A stretch of DNA of 64,000 bases from Silene conica (taxonomy: Eukaryota; Streptophyta; Magnoliopsida; Caryophyllales; Caryophyllaceae): positions 32,865,501-32,929,500 of the forward strand of contig CM055315.2 of NCBI GenBank assembly GCA_029255685.2, written 5' to 3'. The notes below the pieces were generated by a model, which saw only the letters and a list, made by a program, of their open reading frames with translations, was not told the origin of the DNA and searched no databases. Positions 1-13,700 of this stretch are shown here, one piece after another. Position 1 is the first letter of the stretch. Each line of letters starts with the position of its first letter. The position numbers and the translations under genes are program-made.

Positions 1-404
1 TTCCATCCATGTGCTAAAATTTTCTAGAGTAAGAAAATCACACAAAACCTCTAAATATTATTATAGGATAATAATAATACTAATAATAATAAGTTATATA
101 TATTAGTCTTAATTCTAAATAAAGATTAGAATTTGTTTAAGGAAAACCGATTTTTGGTACTAGCATACTGCAAGGTTTCGGTTCAATCAAAGGGTGTCTT
201 GGTGCATCACTAAGGAGGTGTTCTTGTTGAATACTTGGAGGATCATCCTAGCATCATTTGGACCGTGTGTAAGGGTTCAAATCCTTCTATTTCCGCATAA
301 GATTTAGCATGCATAAGATCTAAAATATGTTAATTAAAATGTTAATTAGAAATTTTGTTTAGTATGACTAAAATAATTAGCTTATGAGATAACTAAACCC
401 AACA
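1..404 (+). repeat. Copia-1 5' LTR, 3' part only
   Basis: This is a direct repeat of 24973-25375. It ends in CCCAACA, the inverse of the TGTTGGG that opens the 3' LTR at 6175. The complete LTR, rebuilt from the split 3' copy (6175-6750 plus 24705-25375), would be about 1.25 kb. The first part of the 5' copy lies outside the window. Confidence 0.9.
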
Positions 405-406
405 AT

Positions 407-418
407 TGGTATCAGAGC
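407..418 (+). other. Primer-binding site, Copia-1
   Basis: TGGTATCAGAGC starts two bases after the LTR end. It is the usual plant primer site complementary to the 3' end of initiator tRNA-Met and fixes the element as plus strand. Confidence 0.9.
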
Positions 419-2843
419 AACAAGGTTGTTTGCATGCTTTTCGTTTAATTTTTACGAAGTTATTAGGATAACAAAAACTAAAATTGATATTTCATTTCGT
501 ATATGATATGGCCGAAATAATTTATGCATGAATACCTACTGATTCTAAAATGTTTTTAGGATATTTGGAATATATTTTGCATATATATTGTTCATTGGTA
601 TTTTTGTTTTCGGTTTTATTGATTTTAATGGTTAAAAATTGTTTATTTTGGGAAAAATAGTTAAAATCATCTTTTGGCCGAGATTTTTCAGTATGTTTTC
701 ACATGTATTTCCTATAATATGAATATGATTTTTCGTAAATTATGGAGTTATAATACATGGGACATGAATTTTAAATGTTAAAATGCCATAAAATGAATAA
801 AAATGGGTTTGTATAGTTATATTTGGAATTTGACTATAAAAATTTATGAGTATGTCACATGCAATATTTAAAATGTATGCTAAATTTTCCAGAAATTTAT
901 CTCATATATTGCATTATTATAGATTTTTAATGTAAAAATCGGGTAATTAGTGACATTATTTCGACTTTAATAGTTTAAGTTGGAATTTGGCAATAAAAAT
1001 TTTACACGATGTCATATATATTATTTCCAGCATGTATAAAAATTTCGAGTTTTTTATTTAATTTTATGCTTGAGAAATAATTTTAATGGTTAAAATTGTA
1101 CGATATATGACGTAAATCGTTAAAATTAGCAATAGTTGTTAAAATGGCCGAAAAATTTAACCCATAATAGTCATATATGATATGTTCATCACCATATTTT
1201 TCTTGGGAGCCAAAAGTTTCTTTTTTTTATTTAATTTTAATTTGTTAAAAAGTTGCATTTAAAATTGAATAATAAGAGTCATGTAATTAAAATTTCGGCT
1301 AATTGGGCAGTGTTCCATTTAATTTTCTGTCCATTTCATGTTCTTAAAGTATTTTGGAAAGTGTAAAAATATTATTAGTATTTTATTTGCATTAATGGAA
1401 CTAAATATTTAATTTTCCGTCTCAAAATGCTCGTTTTACGTATTATTTTCGAAATATATATTAAAACCGTATAAATACTAATATTTTAAAGTTCTGAAAT
1501 TTTAAGAACATTCTAGAATTTTCAAATTTTGAATTTTGAAATTTTCGAAATTTTTATGACTCTTTTTGAATTTAATATTATTTTTCCCGTAAAACCGAGT
1601 AATACCGAACAATATTATAATATTAAGTTAAGTCATGTTCAAAGTTTGAGTAAGACTAAATTATGAAACCTAAAATAGTTGGGATGATTAACTTAAGAGT
1701 GAATTCCGATTCACATAATGCATAGTGTTGTTAATCGTTAAAACACGCAATTCCATAAAAACCGAGGTATACGATAACTATTTATATAAATGATATTTAA
1801 ATAGGACGATTTGGCTTAGGGTTTGCATGTTAGTTCATATTCATAAGCATTGTATATTTTAATTATGATTGTCATGATTTTATTTACGTAATTTTGGATT
1901 ATGTAATTTACTTAGTATGACCTTAGTTTTTAATCGGTATTTCCCGTAATGTAAGGGGTTATCGATTCGGATGTAATTAATGTGATCTCGTATCACTTTA
2001 TTTATTGTTTTCTATTTTATAATGTATAAAGTAGACTAGAAAAGTTGTAATTTTTGTAAATTCCGGTGAGCCTTGAAGACGATGCCATTCGGAAAGGAGT
2101 TCCGACCAAGACGGTGTTTACCTTGGGAAGCGTGCCTCGTGAAGTTCAAGGGACCAAAGGAGTTGGTTTCCAAATTTGTACTTTTATTATTTCTTTTCTA
2201 GGAAAGGCCATACTAGGGTTTATTGTTTTATGCTTTTATTTGCTTTATATGTTTGCATGCATAGCCAAATCGTCATATCATGTCATGCATTTTATTCGCT
2301 TTACTCGACCTAGTCAACATTTTATCGATAATTCACCGACTTAGTTCACTTAAACGGAGATAGATAATAAAATTTGACTAGATCTCTTACATATGAATAT
2401 TGAGACTTAGCCTTACCAAAAAGTATGGACCCATGAATCCCTTCTTCACAAGAATGTAGGCTCGGCTACACCGGGGTGCTAAAATTGTCACGTTGGGTAA
2501 GTGGGGTAATAAGATTACACCTTGAAATTTGGTCGATCTCAACGAAAGTATTCGTAACCGTAGTTGCAATAAGTTTGGGCTAAAGACGATTTTTAGAATT
2601 GTCGACCGAGAGTTCTAAGGTAGAACCGATTAAAAGGTTAATCCACCAAATTATACCAATACGGGTTGAATCGGCTATACCGTGCCCGAATTAGTATGGG
2701 TTTGGGTCTCGGGATTGTTTACTTAATTGGGTAAGAGATCATTAAGTAAATAACTAAACTTGTTTAAAATTATTTACGAGTTTTAAAAATGACGTTGTTT
2801 TAATTCCTTCATTTTTATTGTAGTTTAATTTTCAACATCATCA
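419..2843 (+). other. Long AT-rich non-coding leader of Copia-1
   Basis: About 2.4 kb separates the primer site from gag. It is rich in A and T runs and has no credible gene. The stretch 2045-2560 resembles the leader of copia-2 at 45725-46230. Both contain a hydrophobic reading stretch, a shared ATGAATCCCTTCTT block (2431 and 46158) and a GGGTAAGTGGG-like block. Confidence 0.6.
2066..2344 (+). other. Leader open frame with a hydrophobic segment (function unknown)
   Basis: This 92-codon open stretch opens with GTG, not ATG, so it may be an exon-like or accidental frame. Residues ~38-66 are strongly hydrophobic and would suit one membrane helix. A similar stretch occupies the same place in copia-2 (45728-46000), with the helix at about residues 32-58. 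Conservation may instead act at the RNA level, for example in packaging or dimerisation. I do not recognise a family. Confidence 0.3.
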
Positions 2844-3782
2844 ATGGCAACCAACGCTCCACCTCTCACTAACGTTTCATGGCTTCGATCCTTTATGGAT
2901 CGTTGCAAACTCGATAAGCATGGTTCCAATTTTAAGGATTGGGATGCGCAATTACTTTTGGCCGCTCAAGGTGACGATAAGACTCGTTACCTATCCGAAG
3001 CCGCTCCTCCCGCTCCGACCGCTCATTCCGCGGTCCAAACTCGTGAGGCCTATGAAGCCTACATGAAAGAGTCCTCCGCTCTTAAAAATGTGCTTATCTT
3101 CTCCATGGAGCCGGATCTCCAAAGGAGTATGATCAAGTTAACCACATCATATGAGATATACACCAAGCTTGCGACAATGTATTCGCAAACTCCAAGGGTG
3201 ATTCAATATGAGGCGGCTTCCGCCTTCTTCGACGTTATCTTGAAGGAAGGGTAAAAGATAAGCCCTCATGTACTCAAACTAGTTGAGCTCGCGGAGACTT
3301 TAAAAGTGCAAGGAGTTGATGTTCCCGACTCACTCATAATTGACCGAGTCCTTCACTCTCTCAACAAGGTGAAATCGTATGCTTAATTCCGGGTGAATTT
3401 CAACATGCGAAATCAAGAGACCACATTGGATGAATTGCATAAGATGATTGTCCAAGCCGAGAGGGATATGGGACTTCATGAAAGTTCCACTAAGGATGTT
3501 TTAAACATCGAGAAGAAGGGGAAAACGAACTTCAAGAGGAATGCCTTTAAAGGCAAGGGCAAGAAAACGTTCAAGCCCAAACCGACCAAAGAAAAGACCT
3601 TTTCGAAAGGTGCTTACACCTCATCTTCGAAATCCGAAGACAAGTGCCATTATTATTGCACGAGGATAGGACATTGGAAGCGTAATTGCCCCAAATACTT
3701 GAGCGATCTCAAAAATGGAAAGGCAACCGCCGTAGGTAATAATTCTCGTTTAAAATCATGTTATTTATCAACTTATGTATAG
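2844..3782 (+). pseudogene. gag: Copia gag, two in-frame stops
   Basis: One reading frame runs from the ATG at 2844 to the stop at 3780-3782. It is broken only by TAA at 3252-3254 and TAA at 3384-3386. Both sit where the copia-2 homologue or the context suggests Gln, so a single C-to-T change in CAA explains each. The N-terminal 136 residues have the copia capsid pattern (GSNFKDWD near residue 28, ALKNVLIFSME near 80). The C-terminal part is Lys-rich and ends in a zinc knuckle. That knuckle is unusual: it reads CHYYC, giving Cys-x3-Cys-x4-His-x4-Cys instead of the normal Cys-x2-Cys. The protein would package element RNA into particles. It probably makes only a truncated product now. Confidence 0.85.
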
Positions 3783-6174
3783 TGATACAAATTTGTTGAT
3801 ATTTACCCTTTTTAATTGTTTTAAAGGGCCACCTCCTAATGATAAGGGCAAGGAGAAGGAAGCATGAAATTCCTTACTTGGATGACTATGGTAGCATCCA
3901 ATTGATTGAAGACTTAAAGAGCTAGGCTCTAATTTTCATATTGTCTTCTTTCATATTTTTCATTTCATTTCCTAGAACAATTTATTTTCTTGTAAGAGAA
4001 GGATTTGAATCCTAAAACAGTGGTTGTAATTTTGGATATTAGTGATTTGGTTTTCAACCCGAGTCACTACTATTGTTCTTAATCAATTCCTTGATTTCTA
4101 AAATGAATTGCATACCTTGTTAAAACATGAATAATAGTGATTTTTATCACAAAATAAGTCACATTGATACGATCAATATAATATAATCAAAGTGTTGATT
4201 AAAACGGAGAACTACACCACATGAGATACTTTCAATCAAATTAAGAAATCATTAATTCATTATACGATAATCATTTTAAGTGAAAATGAGAATGTATACA
4301 TCACACCTATAAAACTTCAAACATTCATATGTATTGGTTAAATCGAAATTTGCTATCCTTATACAAATAAAGGTTATTGTTAAAAGGATAGAGTGGGAGA
4401 AAATATTTCGCCCGCAAACCAATGATATAAATAAAGGATCTTAGAGAAGAATCCTACATGGGAGTCTCAAGAAGAACCCTAAGTGAATGAATTCAAGAAA
4501 CTACGAGAGGACACTGAAGAAACTACGGGAGGACACAAGAGGAAATGTTCCTTATGTTCATTGTTTCAAATTGAGGATAATAGAAACCCCGTATGAAATC
4601 GGAAGGAAAACGGTTCCTTAATAAATGATTTTTTTAAAATTTATAAGATAAAAGAGAAGAAATCATCTCAATTCTCTCAATGTAGTTATAAGGGAATTAT
4701 CATGTCATATTCGTCTCGAGGAAACAAAGACATGAAAGAAGTGATGATTGATTGAATGAAGATAGATCACTATAGGGATAGTGATAGTGATAATGATTCA
4801 AGTGATAAATAAAGATTTACATGCGAGAAATGAAAGGTTCATTTAAAGAGATCGAGTGATGTTGTTTTTAGTGGGAGCGATATTCATTAGAAATTTGAAC
4901 GTACCATTTAGAGAGGATGGGTGATTCTTTAAAGTGTAAAGAATAAGAGGTTCTCAATTCTAGATGAACAAAATACCTTATATCATACGATGATGGAGCT
5001 TCACGGGAAGGTTTATTATATTGATAATAAAAGGTCGCCCATTAGAAATCAAAATGGTTAGATATGAATAACCTTGATCAAAATAGCCAAAGATGATTGA
5101 AAATAATTGGAGTGATGAAATCGTAAATAACTACAATATAGATTTCAGCACATGAGTGACTAGATAATTTCAACTGATTCTTTAATCTCTCTAGTATATC
5201 AATACGTCACGAGTTATAAGATAACAGTGGGAGCTTCCCTCAGGAAAGGAAACTCAAGATCTAGAATGGGTTCTAGATATGTGCTCAAATAAGATCATAT
5301 TATGTGAGATAATATGAGTTGAAGGAGACCAAAATTTGTAAGTTTTGGAATCATAAATAAAAGGTTTATTCGCAAAACACTAATACAAATTGGTGATCGT
5401 GCATCAAATGCAATGAAACGGTATTGACTGTTGTTGCATGACAATGTCATTTGAGTTATAATTAACTCAAAATAAAAGATACTTTGTCAAAATCCAAATG
5501 GGTTGTAAGAGACAATTTTGAACCCCATGAAGTGAATTGGATTGACTTAGTATAGCCCCTAGCCGCTTACATGAGGTGACGTCTCAAAGCGACTAGAGTG
5601 TGAGGCGACTGATGGTAAGTTCAAGTGCCGTAGAGTCATATGCGATGACTAGTTGATCACATAGGCAGACTGCAAGAGACACTCTGTCGGGCAAAGTGAC
5701 CGCTTATAGAGTTCTGGAAATTTTATGATAGGCGGGTCGTGGCGAGAGCTGCTATAGTATTCTTATGAGTCAATTCTTAGACTAAAGACTACTCTCCCAA
5801 GATGGTACAATTTTGACATAACCTTGATCCATTCTCTACGACTTTTCGTAACTGGAGTCAAATGGGATTGCTTTGGGTTGTGACTGACTGTGACTAGTTG
5901 AAGGAAGTAGTACGATAGAAATTGTCCACCCCTTGTCAGGGTTGTTCAAATCTCAAGGCCACTCGAGGAGAAGTTAACTGAAAATGCGTGGCCACGCTCG
6001 GAAGGTATCTATGGTAGATAATTCCGGTCAAACAGTTATTCTCCAGATCGAGGAAACCAATCATGATATGATCGAATGCAAGTACGACCTCAGAGAGACA
6101 TCTTGCATTGAGTGGGAGATTGTAATAGGACAAGAGAATTGGTGACGCACACTTGTCGAGGACAAGTGAGAGAT
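3783..6174 (+). other. Non-coding 3' part of Copia-1 where pol should be
   Basis: I see no pol motif (no protease DTG, integrase, YVDD or RNase H) in this 2.4 kb in any frame. The last ~250 bp (from about 5930) resemble the 3' untranslated end of copia-2 (51110-51431). Shared blocks include GGCCACTCGAGGAG, TGCATTGAGTGGGAGA and an ACTTGT..GGACAAGTG hairpin. A purine tract (GTGAGAGAT, 6166-6174) abuts the 3' LTR and is the likely polypurine tract. Confidence 0.7.
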
Positions 6175-6750
6175 TGTTGGGAAATGTGTCATCAACAATA
6201 GTGCGATCACGTAATTAAATCTCATGACGAGAATGCGCAAGGGATGATACGATTTATATTAGTCAACTGACCAACAATAATCGGTAATGATTGGCTAGCT
6301 AGAGTTTGACATTACTGTCGTATGACGGTGGTGGTCAGTTGATCCCTTTGGGTCACACCTATAAGACAATTCCCTTAATTGATAAAGTGATCAAATGTAT
6401 ATTGATACGATTTGATCATATTCCTTAAACTCGTATACCGAGAAATCAGAGGTTAAATCTTATTGTAAGATTTATGTTATAATTGAAACGTGTCAATTAT
6501 TAAACGATAAACGATATTTTATAATATCGTAATTAGAATGAATCGAGTTTAAATTATTACAAAAGTTGTAGATCGTGTTGACGATTATTGTAAATGACCA
6601 TTTTATATTAGTAATTACGAATTACTTGTCAACTTGATAAATGTGATTTATTTAATTTATAAATAATATTTATTTGATAAGTATGTATGTTTTAAATTAA
6701 AACAATTGTATTTTATAACATTGTGACATATTGTATGTCACATAACATAC
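6175..6750 (+). repeat. Copia-1 3' LTR, first part
   Basis: It begins TGTTGGGAAATG straight after the purine tract. It is interrupted after CATAC at 6746-6750 by LARD-1 and resumes at 24705. The joined sequence reads smoothly across the junction, which supports one LTR split by insertion. Confidence 0.85.
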
Positions 6751-7532
6751 TGTAACACCCCCATTTATTTAAGAGCCTTGAGCCAGACATTCTCAAATAA
6801 ATAGGACTGTTACCCTCTCGGAATGACCGAGGTAGTGAATAACAAAGTATAACAACCAAAGTACTTTATATTAAATTTATAAAATTAAACTAAACTTCGA
6901 TATTACAAAAACTAAGCAGCAGAGTAAACGTACAACTGATAACTATCTAAGTCCTTAATTGATAAAGTGATCAAATGTATATTGATACGATTTGATCATA
7001 TTCCTTAAACTCGTATACCGAGAAATCAGAGGTTAAATCTTATTGTAAGATTTATGTTATAATTGAAACGTGTCAATTATTAAACGATAAACGATATTTT
7101 ATAATATCGTAATTAGAATGAATCGGGTTTAAATTATTACAAAAGTTGTAGATCGTGTTGACGATTATTGTAAATGACCATTTTATATTAGTAATTACGA
7201 ATTACTTGTCAACTTGATAAATGTGATTTATTTAATTTATAAATAATATTTATTTGATAAGTATGTATGTTTTAAATTAAAACAATTGTATTTTATAACA
7301 TTGTGACATATTGTATGTCACATAACATACTGTAACACCCCCATTTATTTAAGAGCCTTGAGCCAGACATTCTCAAATAAATAGGACTGTTACCGTCTCG
7401 GAATGACCGAGGTAGTGAATAACAAAGTAGAACAACCAAAGTACTTTATATTAAATTTATAAAATTAAACTAAACTTCGATATTACAAAAACTAAGCAGC
7501 AGAGTAAACGTACAACTGATAACTATCTAAGT
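6373..7532 (+). repeat. 580-bp tandem duplication spanning the Copia-1/LARD-1 junction
   Basis: 6373-6952 is repeated at 6953-7532 with only about three substitutions that I can see. Each unit contains 378 bp of Copia-1 LTR and the first 202 bp of the LARD-1 LTR. The duplication must therefore post-date the LARD-1 insertion. Confidence 0.9.
6746..6750. other. Target-site duplication CATAC (left), LARD-1
   Basis: CATAC directly precedes TGTAACACCCCC at 6751 and recurs at 24700-24704 directly after a TATTACA end. A 5-bp duplication is normal for LTR-element integrases. The site is also copied at 7326-7330 by the 580-bp duplication. Confidence 0.75.
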
Positions 7533-8464
7533 GTATGATCTAAATCTAAGTCGGTCCATCCAAGTGCTCACGCCATCCCATGCTCCCACAACGCCATCTT
7601 TCCTGTCAAGACTGCTCCCCATCACGGATCATCACAGGTGTCACACGAATACACAGGGTTAACCACGAGGTTGAGTAGGTAAAACAGATAAGACATAAAT
7701 AACAATAGAACTGCATCTCCTCCATCTCCATATCATTCAATCCACCACCTCCATCACACCACACCTTCCATCACACCACACCTCCCATCACACCACACCT
7801 TCCATGGCCATATCACAAGTCCCATATCACAAGACCCGTATCACAAGACCCATTTCACAAGCCCCATTCTCCACAATAAACAATAATGAACAATCCATCA
7901 CATTATATATTCATAATTAAATATATCAATCATATAATGAGTGACCTCATGTCACACACAATCACAGACATAAATATCCCCTACCTCATTTGCGGAAAGA
8001 CAACCGAACAGCTGCTAGAAATGTTCCACCTCGAACAACCGAACTCAGTTCCTATAATTATTATTGAATATCAATTTCTACTCATACAATCACATTACTA
8101 AAATTACTTGACCATATTCCAAGTTATATATTCATAACATATAATAATTACCTACTTATAAACATGTTCATATACATATAAATTATTATCGACCTCTTAT
8201 TCATATCAATCATCACTAGTCAATTAAAACTTACTAATTATAAACTTACTATATATAGATTTACTATATATGGCATACGATCAATTACTCACTCATTATA
8301 AAATTCATCACAACCACAATATAAATAACCATAACTTACTAATAATATGACTAATAACAATAATAACATAATTAATATATATCATATAACTATAACCCAT
8401 AATAATAATATCACAACTAATCATAACGAAATTAATGTTAATAAAGATAATGGTAAAACAATAT

Positions 8465-8502
<38 letters not shown>

Positions 8503-9790
8503 CAGTAGTAAACAATAATAAGCAACAACACGACAATGCATCACACGCAACACACGTACCAGCCCAAAACCCGTAACCGACAGCCCTGACCAGCCTACTT
8601 CCAGCCTTCCTCGACACTTTCCTGCCGCCTTACCCACCAGCTCAACACTGTGACTTCCATCCCTGGACTACGGTGTACCTATTGATGCTAACCACGACCC
8701 TAGACTTGTCCCAGCCAGCTCTCAAAACCACCAACAAAACCCCTGGTCACAACCTCCTACACTAAACCCGCGACTAACACCCACTGTGACCAGCCCCTTA
8801 ACCGCTTGTTAGCAACACCACTACCACCACCAGCCACCACCACCGACACTCTACACAACCCACAAACCCCTGGTGCAACCCCTAGCCTTCGACACCATTC
8901 ACCCTCCAAAAACAGCCGCCCCAAAACTCTGGTCACGACAGACAACCCAATCGTACCAACAGACCCTTGACCCACGCTGTTCAACCCCCTTGTCAAAACC
9001 CGACATGAAACCGTAAATAACCACTACCAACCACCGTGCCAATTACCATAAGAGTCTCCTGACTACCACCTAACCCGTTACTCAAACTCCCATAACAATC
9101 AAACACGGGAATTCATTCAAATCGTAGTTCAAACGTCCATACCCAGTAACTCTGTTCTGATAAAACAAAAGGGGTACACTGACGCAAGTGACGAACCACC
9201 ACATACGACGGCCCTAGGTGGTCAAAGACGACACCACTATGGTCAACACATGATCACTGACCCTCATAGATTAAGGTTATGCGGAAATTAAGACTATAAA
9301 CATGATTATAGTAAGGTAAATCACGAATTGAAAGGGAGAGGATAAACAGGGAAAAGTGAAACGTGAAGAACTTACCTGTTTCACTCAGTGATCGAGCAAC
9401 CCTGGACCGCCTTAAGCCCACCGTGAAAACCTCCCTCTTACTCTCTGATATGGTGGCAGCAGATGTAGGCGTGTGGCAAGTTTTGATTAGGGTAAAATTA
9501 GGTTTAGATGGGACCTTAAATATGGCGGCATGATGGAGGTGTGTAAGTGTTAGTCTGATTTCTTATTCGAGATGGGCTGGTGGTTGATGTGTAGTTGGCA
9601 TGAGATTCAAGGCCCAAATAGTTATTCAAAACACGATATACTTACTAAATCGCATACTCGACAATTACTAGCAACATAAAGTATAAAACACCCTACTCGA
9701 TAAATTAATTATCGATTAAAATCGTTCCAAATAATATCGTCCATTATAATATTAATACATAATATTATAATTAAAATAGGAGGTATTACA
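7331..9790 (-). repeat. LARD-1 3' LTR (LTR A)
   Basis: It runs from TGTAACACCCCC to GGTATTACA on the plus strand and pairs with 22034-24551. By eye the pair differs by roughly 1-2 percent plus an (AAT)n length change. A partial extra copy of its first 202 bp lies at 6751-6952. Short open frames inside are not conserved or protein-like. Confidence 0.85.
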
Positions 9791-10789
9791 GTCTTCCCCC
9801 TCCTTAAAATGAACTTCATCCCGAAGTTCACATCCCGGGGTCAACAAACCGTTAACTAGGAATATAACGAATTCAAAGTGTGACACCCCATCACATGATC
9901 AAAATACTTTAAACACGAAAATAAAACACTATTGTTAAATATTCCATTAAAGGAACTGCTCCACTTTTAGAGAGTACAACTCTAAGCTACTCACCCACGA
10001 GTCAAGGTCAAAGAATACGACAACTCGATAGAATACTGAACTGCAATTCAATCTCAATACAAAATCAAACATGACCTTTGTTCTAGACTCACGGGTAACT
10101 CAATCTCATCAACTCGACCTCATCAGTAGTTACCTTCCAAGTTCATTAACATACTTGTATGTATACTTATCATTCCACAATTCATAAAATAAGGATCTCG
10201 ATGCTATACCAAACCAACCTAATACAAAACCATTATGCATAAATAACTAATCACTTACCAAAAGTTTACTGATTTCAAAATTCAACCCGTCTCATCACAA
10301 ACAAAAAGGTTATCTTATCAATAGAATTTATTAACTATCGAAGTAGAATAACAATTACTAAATTATCATGTAAACATATAACCTCGAACAATAATATAGT
10401 ATTAGGATCGGTAGAATCGTGTTACGCAGTAAAATAGAATCAGAATAGGTAACACTTACTTACCCGTGAAATTTTATCACGAATGTAATATATATACAAC
10501 AATGTAACAATTAAGAGGCTCAAAGTTCATACTTGACAAATTAAAATGTTTCATGCTCATAATCATGTTATAAAAAGCAAAATCATATTTAGGAAGAAGA
10601 CATAGCGCAAAATTAATTAACGTAATTAAACATGGAACATTGCCATATTACACAAGATACACGCCGAACATAGACTTGCAAGATAGTTTACCATTCCTAG
10701 ACATCAATAAGGTAAAATCACTTAGGCACATCTCCTATCCATTCACATTACACCATTAATCCTGAAACCGTCAATATTTGCAAAATAGG
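9791..10789 (-). other. LARD-1 internal region, 3' side
   Basis: It starts with the complement of a polypurine tract (GGAGGGGGAAGAC read on the minus strand) and an inverted-repeat motif GAACTTCATCCCGAAGTTC. The rest is AT-rich with no coding signal. It is homologous to the LARD-2 internal region at 13813-14700. Confidence 0.75.
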
Positions 10790-13700
10790 TGTAACACCCC
10801 CATTTATTTAAGAGCCTTTAGCAAGACATTCTCAATAAATAGAGCTGTTACCATCTCGGAATGTCCGAGGTAGTGAATAACAAAGTAAAACAAACCAAAG
10901 TACTTTATATAAATACTGATTAAATTTAAACTTCTGGTATTACAACTACTACACAAAGAATAAAAGTACAACTGATGATAACATCTAAGTATGTGATCTA
11001 ATTCTAAGTGGGTCCAACCATGTCTCTCTCCATGCCCAAGCTCCTAATCCATCTGTCTCTGACCTGAAGAATCTACTCCCCATTCCGGATCATCGTAGGT
11101 GTACACGAATACACTGTCAACCTCGCGGTTGAGTAGGATAACACAATAATTATAATGCAACAGTTAAATGATATGCAAATGCCATGATATGCTCGAGCTC
11201 AATCTCAATCTCATTCTCAAACTCATACCCTTGCACCAAGCCATACCGAACCTCCCGGCAGACTATAATCGGCCGTCGCCGAACACCAGCATAACAGCTG
11301 AGGTCACCAGGTCTAGTCCTGCAGAACTAGCCTGGGCCCAATAATATCTCATCATCTCAAACCCGTATCCAATGCATATGCCATGCTCATGAATGCAACA
11401 ATAATAGTAACTATACTTATGAATGCAACAGTAATAATAATTACTCATAATCATATACCATCCTCATATCATTCATGCTCATCACCCATATCATACACCC
11501 AACATCCATTCATAACACATAACAGTAGTATAGTGACAGTGTAACCTACCTGGATAGCAAATATAATCCCATCACGCAGCTAACATCAAATCAGTAGCAT
11601 CACTCCATCACATACTCAACACCTAATAAAATAATAGACTCAATTACTAACTAATACAATCACGTAACTAACATAGTATATCAATCATTCCAATTAATTA
11701 CTTAAATAATATATTACGCATAACGAGACCGTATCAATTATTTCTTAGAAACAATTCTAATTAAATAAAGAATTATATAAATTATCGACCATAAATAAAT
11801 AACAATTACTTGTCACACATGTATCAAAATCATGGAGATACGGATTTTATTATTAAAATCATTAAACTTTAAAGCACGACAACTTATAAAGTATACGAAA
11901 CTAATAAATTAACTTGACCATGTTCATAAAGATTTACGTCTAACACCTTGTGAAAAAATATACATATAAACATACCCATCTACATACCAATTATCATTAA
12001 TTAACTATACATATCAATTATTATTAATCAAACATAAACTTACTATTTATAGACTTACTAAAAATAGTATACGATCACTTAATCGATTATTTCTAAATCA
12101 AATTCACAACAACATAACTAATGCCATGATAAACTTAATACAATAGTATACTAATTGCTAAAACATGATTAATTATACTAATAATATTACTAATCATAAA
12201 ATTACTCAAGTCTTAACAATAATATTATTGATAATAATGATAAAACAACCAATAATAATTTAATCTTAGTTGTTGGTAAAGTAAAAATTATGTATCAATG
12301 TGATAATACTAATACTAGCAATATAATATTATGCAAAGATTGTTGCTGCTACGTTATAACCACGCAAACACGAATATCAGCCTTTTACCCGTATCAAACC
12401 CCTGCCAGCACCCTAACAAACACCCTCGTGGGCACCAACCACCACCACTGGCTTCGCCTGCGACACCACCAGGCTCTCCTCTGAGCCACGGTGGTTCCAG
12501 GGAAGTCAGTGGAAGCCGTTGACACCATAACCACAACCAACAGCGCCCTCGACAACCCAGCAACACCAACAGTTCTGAATAAAACGTGATAACCCTTCTG
12601 ACAAAACCCACCATAAAACTGCAATGAAACACTACTAGCCGCCGTGCTAACCACCACCCGAACCCCATGACTACCACCAAACTAACTACTCTAACACCCA
12701 TGCCGATCGTGAACAGAAATTACATTAAATTCATACACAAACATCATTCGTTCAACTCTGTTATGAAATAAAAGGGAAAAACCGAATTGACAGAGGCAAT
12801 AAAACAACCGTGAATGGTGGTCCTAGGTGGTCAACGGTGGTGTTACTATGGTCAAAACACGACTACTACACATCATAGATCACTAATAGACGCAGATCAG
12901 AACTATCAACACGATTACATGAGGGTAACAGCGAGACGAAAGAGAGAGGCACAAACAGAGAAAAAGAAATCGTGGCAGACTTACATGTTTCACGATGAAA
13001 TCGAGCAACCTTCGACCACTCTAAACCCACCGTGAGCACCTCCCTCTTACCCTCCGTTATGGCGGCAGTGATTGTGTGTGAATGTTGGTATGTCGTTTTA
13101 GGTTAGAGGTAGGGTTTGAGGGTCGTTAAAACAGGCGGCAGGACTGACCATGAGGTGTTTGTGTTTGGTATACGAAATGGGCTGAGTTGTTGCACGCAAT
13201 TCGAGGCCCAAAGTGTGCTCATAGTTCGGTGTAAATACTAATACTCAAACCCGACATGACACTAATGACATATAAAATATAAAAACCCGTATTCGATAAA
13301 TAAATTATCGAATACGGACGTTCAAATAATTATAAACACGTCCAAAATAATTATTAAATAATAAAGTAAAATATAATAAAATACGGAGTATTACAGTGAG
13401 CCTATATCACCAAGTCCCGTTTTCAACCCGTAGTTTAAACTTAACAGAACTCGTAACTTAAAATTAACGAGTACGTATAATAATTATACTAGTTAAATTA
13501 GGATTTAAAACAAACAATTACGACTCAAACAGAAATAGAAATTAAATATAAATGAGTAATGAATATATAATAGAAAATATATTAAATTACAAATGTAATA
13601 TTAAAAATAAATAAATACGAGTGAAATGTCATTTTATGAAAAAAATCATCAAATATAAAAAAAATGATTATATAAAATACGAAATAATCGTAGAAATACG

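Noticed and set aside
11263-11454. 63-codon minus-strand frame identical in both LARD-2 LTRs
   Set aside because: LTR duplication explains the identity; composition is Tyr/Cys repeat-like and no domain is visible.
12290-12701. Overlapping frames inside the LARD-2 LTRs, repeated at 18147-18518
   Set aside because: They occur in both LTRs only because LTRs are duplicates. They lie in all frames, differ by frameshifts between copies and match no family.
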